Source: Pararge aegeria | Lineage: Eukaryota; Arthropoda; Insecta; Lepidoptera; Nymphalidae | Length of the DNA: 64,000 nucleotides | Direction: 5' to 3' | NCBI RefSeq assembly: GCF_905163445.1 | Contig: NC_053200.1 | Span: 13,888,001-13,952,000 of the forward strand | Notes under the pieces: generated by a model | Told to the model about the DNA's origin: nothing | The model's input: the letters and a program-made list of their open reading frames with translations, nothing else | The model's database searches: none | Position numbers and translations under genes: made by a program | Part shown: positions 11,069 to 19,479 of the stretch, in pieces | Numbering within the stretch: position 1 is the first letter of the stretch | Layout: each line of letters starts with the position of its first letter

Positions 11069-11346
11069 CATCATCGTCATCACATTCACCATTTATTCAC
11101 CACTACAGAGCACGGGTCTCAATGAGAAGGGGTTAAGGCTGTAGTCCACCACGCTGGCCCAGAGCGGATTGGTGGACTCCACACAACTTTGAGAACATTA
11201 TGTAGAACTCTCAGGCATGTAGGTTTCCTCATCATGATTCCCTTCACCGTTGAAGCAAGTGATATTTTTATAACTTAAAACGCACATAACTTAGAAAAGT
11301 TAGAGATGAGTGAAGTCGAGTTCCTATCCAAGTCGCTATAACCGCT
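11069..11346 (-). mobile_element. SINE-2 (minus)
   Basis: Contains GAGAAGGGGTTAAGGCTGTA, TAGAACTCTCAGGCATG and AACGCACATAACTTAGAAAA in SINE-2 minus order. The head is damaged: the B-box region is shortened before GTCGCTATAACCGC. Confidence 0.75.
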
Positions 11347-11430
11347 CATGGGTTTAATATTACTCCTTAACCCCAAACAGATTGGCCCGCTATCACCTTA
11401 AACTGCATCATCATTACTTCAAAATGCTAA
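11347..11430 (+). mobile_element. SINE-3 tail fragment
   Basis: GGGTTTAATATTACTCCTTA, GATTGGCCCGCTATCACCTTA and ACTGCATCATCATTACTTC match the 3' part of the SINE-3 copy at 54780-55075. Confidence 0.45.
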
Positions 11431-11464
11431 CCTTTAGAGTAATAAAAAAGCACATGAAGGCCAT

Positions 11465-11610
11465 TACAAGTTATAAAAAAACGTTTCACCAAGTCTTAGG
11501 TGATAACTTTTGGTGAACCGTAGTTATATGCCTAGGAATCTCCTTAGGTTGGGCGTTACTTATTAAAGCATTGTCCGGTTCTTCGTTAATGAAAACGGGT
11601 ATAATAATGA
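11465..11610 (+). repeat. R6 interspersed repeat fragment
   Basis: Second copy of the repeat at 160-300: AAAAACGTTTCACCAAG, GATAACTTTTGGTG, GGAATCTCCTTAGG and AACGGGTATA occur in the same order. Confidence 0.45.
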
Positions 11611-13030
11611 AATAATTAAGGATACTAAATTATAAAAATACATAACATAAAAACGGAAGCGTGTAAAGAAACCTTAAGAACTCAATAGGTTAAGGTTTTA
11701 TAACCACATTTTTCTTTTTAATTCAACCAATAGTATCTCATATAACTTTACAGTATAAGGTATATTTTACAATAACTATAAGTTCATAGTACCTCCAATG
11801 TAATAAATACAATATGATATGCATATCAAAAGTATCTTATTCTCTTGTAATAAGATCTAGTTTTCAGTAATTCGTACGCAAAGTTTGAAGGCTTTGTAGG
11901 AAATAACTTGGATGGTTATGCTGGGAATTCCTTTGTGACTAAATATAATAGAGTTACCAGCTACTCATATTGAAATGTTAAAGCTTTCAAGGAACTGAGT
12001 TATTTTAGGAATCTAGAACCAGCGTACCTCTACCTCTCTATGGAATTTTGTAAAGCGGTTGATGACCTTAATCCTTTGTTATAGAGGCTTTCTAAATAGT
12101 TCACTGACTCTTCAAGATGCTGCATTCCTAGTACCTAAAATAAGTTGTAATATATTTAAAAACCAAAAACCGTGGCAACGAAGGTATTTTTCTTACTCTA
12201 TCCATCAACATTATCATTTTAGGAGAGGGAATATACAGCTTAGTCCCGACACGCTGTTTAAATACGGGTTGGCGGGTTTACGTTAGATCGATGGCTTAAC
12301 ATGCTGTCCAAGATATGGTGTACATAATACCAATTACTTACGGAACTCCAAAGTATTGATTATTACTTGACAGTAAAATTGTTGGCCAGAAGGCACAGGT
12401 ATCGACAGCGCTCAGCCATATTGGATGACTGACCTAACTCTTAAGGACAAAAAGTTACAGCCTTTTTTTTTGCATTGCCGTTGGTCTCTCTACTAGGTAA
12501 CATATATTGCTGAGACCATTGGTAAGAAACAATATCCAAAACTAGGAAGTAAAGATAATAAATGAGTGCTAGTAGGTAAAAAATAAAAAAGACTGTGCGA
12601 GTATGATTTGGATTTTTGAAGTTTTGAAAAACGAGACGTACCGTAAAATCTGGACAATTGCATGTGTCATTAGTTATTGGATGGAAATATTGCTGTGGTA
12701 GAGTGATAAATTAAAATAATTGTAAGCAAATAGATTTCCGACCTTCCTGACTCATTTGTAGTGTTATTTATTGTATATTCTGCATTTAATACTATATTAG
12801 GGCAATAAAGTATGAAATCTAGAAGAGGTATTTTAACGTCACAATATGTAAACATCTTTGATTTAATATATTTATTTATTTAAAAAAAAATCCTACGCTT
12901 GGTGAAAATATATTTACTTTAGTATATATAAAGGAATTCTGAGCTAACAAACATGAAAAAAAAAACAACAAATGAATTAAGAACCTTCTCCTTTTTTGGA
13001 AATTGGTTTTATAAAAAGTCGCTCCCGCTG
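11611..13030. other. AT-rich stretch without recognised features
   Basis: I could not recognise any exon, SINE, LINE tail or paired terminal repeats here. Short open frames (12059-12286 plus, 12670-12855 minus) have no coding-like features or splice context. Confidence 0.5.
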
Positions 13031-13063
13031 TTTATATGTTAAACTGCTAGTTTAACATATAAA
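13031..13063. repeat. Perfect inverted repeat, 15-bp arms
   Basis: TTTATATGTTAAACT (13031-13045), spacer GCT, then its exact complement (13049-13063). AT-rich hairpin; no target duplication seen. Confidence 0.75.
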
Positions 13064-13184
13064 TTCTAAAGTCATACAAAAACGGAACCTGTAGTATTTG
13101 AACCAAAATCTCAACTTTGTGGCTTAATTGGCCCTTAAAACCCTTTGGCAATTAAGCCACACAATTGACTTTGCCAGATTTTTA

Positions 13185-13420
13185 AGAATGAGATATGTTT
13201 AGGCTGTATTCCATCACGCTGGCCAAGTGTGGATTATTACAATTCCCAAATCTTTTAGAACATCGAAGGAAACTTTCAGGCATGCAGCTTTTCTCATAAT
13301 TTTTTCTTTACCGTTAGAGCAAGTAATACTTAGTTGCGTAGGATTACATAGCTTCGAGAAGTGCGTCTCGATATCGATCTTAGTCCTGCCGTAAGAGAAG
13401 CCTGCCTAATCACTAGACTT
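13185..13420 (-). mobile_element. SINE-2, degenerate (minus)
   Basis: Weak but ordered similarity to SINE-2: TTCCATCACGCTGGCCAAGTG, TTTAGAACATCGAAGG, TTCAGGCATGCAGC and TTTACCGTTAGAGCAAG. It is an old copy. Confidence 0.5.
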
Positions 13421-13754
13421 ACACCCTCTTATATACCCATGCATACCTACTGTTATAACTTATAACAGATAACGTAACATTGTACGCGTTTATATTAATA
13501 AAATACATTATTTAATGGGCAATTACTCGCACTCTTGGTGACAAAACATTAATAACTTCGTATCGTTTAAATTTAGCTTCCAGTGAACAAATGATTTTAT
13601 TATTAGAAGCAACAATATATAACAAGAATTGAGTTTCTACATTACAGTAAGTCTTAGTAAAGGATTTTCTCAATCGCAACCGAGGAGTCGTTTTCGAGTA
13701 TCGAAATACTTGAACATCGAGGTAAAATGGAACTAATTCACATCCAAAATTCAA

Positions 13755-13990
13755 AATGTATTATATCAAGTAGGCCTAATATAAGCACTTTTGAAACGTC
13801 AAGTCTGTCTGTTTCTAGTGACTCTACTATTGGTCGTTAAGGCCGATTCTAACGAGAAGAAGCCGACAAGAAACTCAGCAATTGCTCTTTTTGAACATCA
13901 ACTAATGTAAAATGTATTTTACATTTTAACATTAATTTTTCTATCTTATGAGTAGAGAAAGTAGAGCCGGATTCTTCCAAGCAGTTCTGT
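13755..13990 (-). mobile_element. LINE-A 3' end (minus)
   Basis: Reverse-oriented LINE-A tail: AAGTAGGCCTAATATAAGCA, ACGTCAAGTCTGTCTG, AAGAAACTCAGCAATTGCTC and GCCGGATTCTTCCAAGCAG on plus are complements of the 590-850 copy. Confidence 0.7.
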
Positions 13991-14384
13991 CATTAATTGA
14001 AAGCTCAAATTTGCCTACAAATCTTCAGCTCGAGCTTTTGACAAAACGTCGTTTGTTAAATAAAAATCAGAAGTAATGAATTTGTAACACAAAAAAAGTT
14101 AAGTTTGGTCCATTTGACTTTGCGAAACAGAGTTTGATGTGCGGAATCGACTCCTCGATTGCGAGCAAGCAAATCTTGTGCTGAGGCTACAATTGAACTT
14201 GGCCGGACAGAAATAAGTTACGAGTGGCCCAATCGTTTTTAGGAATACAATGGTAACTGCGCATTTACTAAGAGTCCATTTCTTCAAGACTGCCGTCCAC
14301 ATTCAAGCAATCGGTGACAGCGACGTGGCATGGCATACCACGGCATATGGGGGCCTGAGCTATTGGTTACCAGTTACTCTATAT

Positions 14385-14920
14385 CATGTAGCAGGGCTAG
14401 CACAGGTAGAAGATAAAATTACATCCCCAGATTATATCCCCTTAATTAACGTTTTTACCTGCACGGGAATATGGAATAGTTGAAGCTTACCCCATTTATT
14501 ATTACACATATACCTATTATTTGCATATAATTTCCACTTGTGCGCCAGTGCTCTGAGAGTCAATAAATCGGTGGGAGAAGATCATTTTTTATTTTTTTCG
14601 CCGGGGAGATAATTGTCTCCTCCCCATGCTAGCCGCGCAGTAGGGCTTGCACAGACAGGAGATAAAAATTATGTCTCCCGATTATATCCCCTGACAGGGG
14701 ATATAATCGGTCCACGGTCCAAAAATTACCGTGTCCACCTGCTAAAGCACGGGAACATGGAATAGGAGAAGTTTACCTCAGTTTATTGTTACACATATAT
14801 TATTTGGATACTATTTTCACTTGTACGCCAGTGCTCTGAGAGTTGTTATTGCTGTGGGAGAAGATCAATTTGCATCCTTTCCCCGGGAAGATAATTGTCT
14901 GCTGCCCATGCAAGTGTACT
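14385..14920 (+). repeat. R4 element, two tandem units
   Basis: Two units of roughly 250-280 bp follow each other (about 14387-14635 and 14637-14915). Each has AGGGCT.GCACAG, GATTATATCCCC, CACGGGAA.ATGGAATAG, TTTATT.TTACACATAT, GCCAGTGCTCTGAGAGT, GTGGGAGAAGATCA and GATAATTGTCT, in the same order. They are clearly diverged. Reversed copies occur at 42295. The 31-bp palindrome at 14679-14709 lies in the second unit. Confidence 0.65.
14679..14709. repeat. Near-perfect palindrome, 15-bp arms
   Basis: CGATTATATCCCCTG, a single A, then the exact complement. The GGGGATATAAT arm is also the core of the R4 family, so the palindrome is made of two head-to-head R4 core segments. Confidence 0.75.
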
Positions 14921-15002
14921 TTATAATCTGCAATATAAATAGAGCTACAGTATTCTTACACAATGTTCACAAAATATGCTGATTACTAATTCGAGTGTTT
15001 TC

Positions 15003-15400
15003 AGTACCAGATGCATCACACATCCAGGCCATCTCGTCAATGGTGGGTGCGGCTGCTACCAGTGCCGAGCAGGCCAAGAGGCGTGAATATGAAAACTTGA
15101 TAGCAGTTTAATTTTTGTGCCTTTTGAAGCAGAGACTTTGGCACCGTGGGGTCCGGTGGCACGAGCTCTTTTTAAAGAATTATCGAATAGGGTTATCGAG
15201 TCTACCGGTGATCCTAGAGCGGGCAGTTACCTTGGTCAACGATTGAGTTTGGCCATCAAAAGGGGCAATGCTGCCAGCATCTTAGGAACTGTGCCTCGCT
15301 GCGGTGGTTTCGAAGACGTTTTAGATTTTATTTAGTTTTACATATTTTTATTTTGGTTAGGTTTATTTAATCAAAGGATGAAATAAACCCCCGTTGTGAT
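15003..15400 (+). pseudogene. Retroelement ORF C-terminus, copy 1
   Basis: Encodes a C-terminal segment. VGAAATSAEQAKRREYENL is followed, after a small frame change near 15110, by ETLAPWGPVARALFKEL, GDPRAGSYLGQRLSLAI and RGNAASILGTVPRCGG, ending FEDVLDFI and a stop at about 15335. Similar tails are common at the end of reverse-transcriptase-like proteins of invertebrate retroelements (from memory). Copies at 36222-36494 (-) and 46173-46500 (+) end at the same place. With no upstream RT domain it is a 5'-truncated remnant. Clade unassigned. Confidence 0.55.
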
Positions 15401-15994
15401 TAGATGAGATTTATGTTGAGTTTTATACGTACTCCACGGCCATATGTTGCTTCACAGTGAATGGATGTCCCCTATCTTTAGCAGAGGCCATGTTTTTTAA
15501 ATGCTTATAAGATTTAGTGTGCAGGTAGCTACTTACCTAATCGTGTAAACACATTTCTTAACCTTGAATACGCACTCGTTTTCTCAAAGCCAACAAAACC
15601 ACGAAAACCGTAACAACTTATAAGCTATGCCATTTTCAAATCTCTTGCCGACATCATAAAGTCCATTTTACGTCTGTAAGGTGTTTAAACCAAATAGATT
15701 TAATCGGAAATTTAAAATTACTGGGTTTAAATATAAATATAATAATTGATAAAAGTTAGGCTTTTGTGACTCGCTCTGTGGCGACCTACCTACCTACATA
15801 CCGCGCACTCCATTTTAGAAACATACACACAATATGATCTCTATAGTGTGTGACCACTCTACAGTTTGATTTTTTAAACGGGAATATCGAATAGGTACAA
15901 TAAGCAAAAGAGAAAATCAACCTAAAGTGTCTAGGAGAACATGTTAAAGGTGTTCTTATATTAACTTTTATTTTACATACGTCAGACATCATCC

Positions 15995-16600
15995 AGAGCA
16001 TAGGTATTAACCCCAAGCTGCGAGCAAAATCATCCTCTCTTATAGGGAGAGAGAGGATTAGGGACTTAGACAATACTTAGACTTAGATTAGGGAGTTAAT
16101 ATTTTTAAAAGGACAATGTGAGATGGTGATAACAAAAAAAATAACTACAGGCTAAGTTTGTTGTACCTTCTTCTTAGACCAGGGCGCGTTTGGAACCCTC
16201 GTAGCTTTAGTTCTAATTTGACGAATTTATTTATCGCCATCAACTCACATCCTATGTCATATTTTACATGTAATGAACGCATCAAAAGTGCCATATTTCT
16301 TAAAGAAATATTTGACTTTGAGACCCCAGCATATTGATAACCTCATTCTGAGAACATCTTCTCCCATATGAACTAAGACCCGAGCGTATTGATATCCTCA
16401 TTCTGAGAACAAACATCCTCTCTATAGGGAGAGAGATGGTTAAGACCTAAGATCCGACAATATTAATGGACCCATGCTGAGCACGGGCATCCGCTCTCAT
16501 AGGGAGAGTAGGGTTAAGAACTTAGACACGAGGTCATGAGCATATTTATAAATCCAAGCTGAGCAAACCCACAGTCAATATTACTGACAATCCAATCCAA
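15995..16600 (+). repeat. Degenerate ~90-bp reiterated repeat with LINE insertion
   Basis: The block CATCCTCTCT.ATAGGGAGAGAG...GTTAAGACCTAAGA occurs around 16030, 16410 and 16490. It is accompanied by ATTGATA.CCTCATTCTGAGAAC at about 16340 and 16390 and CCAAGCTGAGC at about 16550. The first unit is separated from the rest by the LINE-B copy at 16105-16325. It resembles a degraded minisatellite or internally repeated element. Confidence 0.5.
16105..16325 (+). mobile_element. LINE-B 3' end
   Basis: Starts GTGAGATGGTGATAACAAAA and continues with GGCTAAGTTTGTTGTA, AGACCAGGGCGCGTTTGGAA and GTCATATTTTACATGTAATG. It ends AAAGAAATATTTGACTTTGA. It contains only 3' UTR and is inserted in the reiterated repeat around it. 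Confidence 0.75.
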
Positions 16601-16800
16601 AGCGTAAACAGGGCGGGCAGCTTTTGCGATATAAAGATCTCATATGGACCCATCACTGTGAGTTAAACAAAAAAGTATCGGAGTTTGAAGTTAAAAGGCG
16701 CGCAGAGCAAGATGCTATTCGTAATGAGATAAAGGCCAGACCAAAGTCGTGGTCGGATACGGCCAGGAGTAAAAAAAAAATATATAAATATGAAAGGTAT
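16585..16800 (+). pseudogene. Possible LINE ORF C-terminal fragment
   Basis: A continuous frame gives PNPKRKQGGQLLRYKDLIW, then KVSEFEVKRRAEQDAIRNE and KARPKSWSD, before an A-rich tract. RGGQ.LRYKD is a motif I associate with the end of some LINE polyproteins in insects, so a retroposed fragment is the best guess. There is no start, no splice acceptor in a pyrimidine tract and no known domain. It could also be an unrelated exon remnant. Confidence 0.35.
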
Positions 16801-17329
16801 TTTTTCCCAGTACTTCAACTCAATATACCCAGCACAGGGTAAATATTTTTGTCAATATAACACGCAATTCCTTTGATTTTCCCATGATGAGCATTAAATA
16901 GGGTAACGAAACCCGGGTCCTTACCTAAAAGACCACAGTCGTCCCCTCTGTGTCAGAGAGACGGGCGAGCATAATGATTATGTGCTATCATTATAAAACT
17001 TCAAATATCAGGAACTCGTGCAATAGTACAGCCAAATGAAGTCCTTATTGTTTACTACGTAGTAGTTAAAATCGGTCAATATGAAAAATATATCGAGAAC
17101 TAAAATATTATAACGCATAGCGTTATAGTCCACTATATCAAAATATAATAATAGTACAGTAGTGCCAATATTATAATTATAATCGCTTTCTGCCAACTGC
17201 CAAGATAACATACGAATACAGTCCTTAAATTCCAGTACTCAAGATTGAAAATCAAAACACATATGAGAAGCGAAGAGCCAGATTTTATCTAACAGGTTTA
17301 GATATTTATATGATACATCATACACTTAC

Positions 17330-17455
17330 AGCTATATCAAGCGTAGAAGTTGAAGACATGTCGATTGTGAACACCCCCTCCCCGCTAGGGGCGGGAACCA
17401 CTTTCGATCTCTTCGGCATCTTGAAACAGCTGACAACCCTATACGTACGCACCAT
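17330..17455 (-). CDS. First coding exon of a minus-strand gene (paralogue of 37371 exon)
   Basis: On the minus strand, ATG at 17455 opens 42 codons that end at a strong donor, GCT|GTAAGT, in phase 0 at 17330. The peptide begins MVRTYRVVSCFK, and a second in-frame Met follows (MPKRSKVVPAPSGEG). It ends VFTIDMSSTSTLDIA. The last ~27 residues resemble those of the plus-strand exon at 37371-37472 (SK...P..S.E.VFT..MSS.S.L), which also ends in phase 0. This exon lies in GC-richer DNA than its surroundings. Downstream exons would lie left of 17330 and were not found, so they may be outside the window. No function can be named from this tail alone. A cytosolic N-terminus is likely, because the related plus-strand gene continues into a hydrophobic segment. 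Confidence 0.55.
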
Positions 17456-18385
17456 TTCACCAAAACACTTTTTCACAAAAGTGCACTACACTTGAACGTA
17501 AATACACTTTTAACAGATTTCCAGGTTTAAAAACAACGTAAATAGACGGCAATTTTCATATAGTTTATACCTAGTTATAGTTTGACTACCTATCGTATAA
17601 AATGACTCTAATATGCATTTACTAATGTATATCTACTCAGTTCACAACACTTCTTAATTCTTCTTCTTCATTAAAACACTCGTAATTTTGGCTATCGATT
17701 GATATAATGGATTCCAGGTAAGTATAGGTACCAACACAATTAAATAGAGACTATTCCACTAAAACACTTTGGTATCGACACTTCTAATGGAATTCCACAT
17801 TAAAAACCACTTATGAAAAGATTAACAAGCACTTTTCATTCAAGTTATTGCTTTAATATGTATCGCACGTTTTTATCATAACCGATAAGTGTATTCCGAC
17901 AAAAAGAGTGAAACAAACTTTCATATTTACACTTCAAATGAATCTCAACATATGCAATTTAGTAAAAACATTATAAAAACACTTTTAATTGATGATATTG
18001 CGTCAAATACCGCACGTTCAAATGATTATGGTATTGTAACAAAGCAAGCGTGCGCACGCGCATACCATCGTCGCGGAATGACAGGCTGACAGGTTTGGGT
18101 CATTATGCCACGGTTAGTGCGAAACGTGGTTTCGCGGAGGGTGACTCACCTCAGGTAGACCGTACAGCCTCCTAGATAGAGATAGCTGTAGGGCGATTGT
18201 GTATGGTTGGTAATGAATCGTTTATCTATACTGTACAAGGCTTGCTCGAAAAGTACTACTACTGCTTTAATGGTTACAGCGACCATACACTTCCTATAAA
18301 GAGTACCAATTATTCTCTACATGTATGAATTATTATAATGTCAAATACATTTCAATAGATATTAATTTAAGAGTAACCTAAAATA
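17456..18385 (-). promoter_or_regulatory. Probable 5' flank of the 17.3-kb exon
   Basis: About 900 bp upstream (minus strand) of the exon at 17455. It is free of recognised repeats, which is unusual in this window. It includes a GC-richer block at about 18045-18165 (GCGTGCGCACGCGC, CGTCGCGGAATGACAGG) with CpG-containing words. That is compatible with a promoter region, but no TATA box or initiator could be assigned. The small open frame at 17889-18089 has no supporting features. Confidence 0.3.
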
Positions 18386-18526
18386 GCGGAGCTAGCGCAG
18401 TGGGGAGGAACTCTCCTTTACTTTCGGTGGGGCCTAGTTTGAATCCCAGCACGCACTTACTTTGCTAAGTTATGTGTGTCTTAAGTTATTAAAATATCAC
18501 TAGCTTCAACAGTGAAACCCCAAAGC
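18386..18526 (+). mobile_element. SINE-2 head fragment
   Basis: AGCGGAGCTAGCGCAGTGG (A box), TTTGAATCCCAGCACGCAC (B box side), TTATGTGTGTCTTAAGTTATT and CACTAGCTTCAACAGTGAA match the first half of SINE-2. The copy stops where the tail of a reversed SINE-1 begins, so the two are abutted or one interrupts the other. Confidence 0.7.
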
Positions 18527-18821
18527 AAACTTGTGTTATGGGTACTAAGATGGCCGGTGAATATTTTTTTGAATATTATACATAAATAATTATAGCATAC
18601 AGACAATCACCCAGACACTATGCTCATAACACAAACATTTTCCAGTTGTGGGAAACAACCAATGGCTACCTAATTTTACTCACTTGACCTTTGACTTTTA
18701 GAATCGGACATGTCACTGCCATACACTAGTCACAATATTTCCCTAAGTTACTGAACTAATTCCAAACCCACCGCCTTGGACTCAGAAAGCAGGGTAACCG
18801 AACCACTGCGCCATTCAGCCG
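18527..18821 (-). mobile_element. SINE-1 (minus) with ~100-bp insertion
   Basis: SINE-1 in reverse covers 18527-18659 (CCCCAAAGCAAACTTGTGTT to TTTTCCAGTTGTGGGAAA). It resumes at about 18762 with CACCGCCTTGGACTCAGAAA and ends CACTGCGCCATTCAGCCG. The ~100 bp in between (18660-18761) are foreign and unclassified. Confidence 0.65.
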
Positions 18822-18869
18822 AAATGATTCATAATCATCACTTCAATCGATTAATTAAGTACTATTTCG

Positions 18870-19145
18870 TATGGAATTCTCAAATCCACGGTCCTGGGCC
18901 GCTTGTTTCAGGAGCAGACGTAGGTGGTGGGGCGTAAGGGCCAGTACTCAGCCTCCCCAATCGTCAACCTCCCCTCCCAGTGGTGCACCCCACCGACATA
19001 CAAACGAGGGTCTAACGACCGAACCATGGCGGTATAACCATTCAAAATCAGCTATTCCAAAATCCATTGGCCGGTAACGGGCAGCAGCTTTATCGGTGCG
19101 ATAGGACCAGCACTGCGATCACCGACCCGCATCCCAAGCGTGGTG
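18870..19145 (+). repeat. GC-rich interspersed repeat fragment
   Basis: Markedly GC-rich text (CTCCCCAATCGTCAACCTCC, GAACCATGGCGGTATAACCA, GGCCGGTAACGGGCAGCAGC, GCGATCACCGACCCGC, AAGCGTGGTGATTATT). I recall this from a LINE-type repeat common in Lepidoptera. It abuts the LINE-B fragment to its right. Open frames here contain stops in the repeat frame and are not host genes. Confidence 0.4.
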
Positions 19146-19479
19146 ATTATTGGAAAAACTTTATGGGAACAACAAATGATTTCAGAACACAGTCATTGGG
19201 TGATAAATTTAAAGATGTTAAGATAATGACAGTTTTCAGCCAATACATATTTGAAAATGTAATGTATGTTCACAAAAATATATCTAAATTTAAGAGAAAA
19301 TGTGACTGCAATAATTTGAACATTAGAAGCAAAAGTAAACTTGCAGTGCAAAATACTAGACTTAATAAGTAATTCATTTAAAGGAAATTGTATACAATTT
19401 TACAATAAACTACCAGTTGATATCTTGGAGAGGTCTCTGAAAAAGTTCAGTTTGTATTAAACGTAAGCATATAGAAAAG
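19146..19479 (+). pseudogene. LINE-B RT C-terminus, left half of interrupted copy
   Basis: In frame from about 19146 it encodes the C-terminal part of a reverse transcriptase polyprotein: DKFKDVKIMTVFSQYIFEN, then VHKNISKFKRKCDCN and SKSKLAVQNTRLNK with a stop at 19370. After a frame change it continues as QFYNKLPVDILERSLKKF. The 'QYIFE...YV.KN...NTR.K.KL' arrangement is typical of Jockey-type LINE C-termini. The copy breaks at 19479 in the codons for KSYY and resumes at 22112, after the LINE-C insertion. Confidence 0.7.

Noticed and set aside
15786..16073. 95-codon minus-strand frame
   Set aside because: It overlaps the reiterated repeat at 15995 onward and shows no splice sites, domains or second copy with protein-level conservation.
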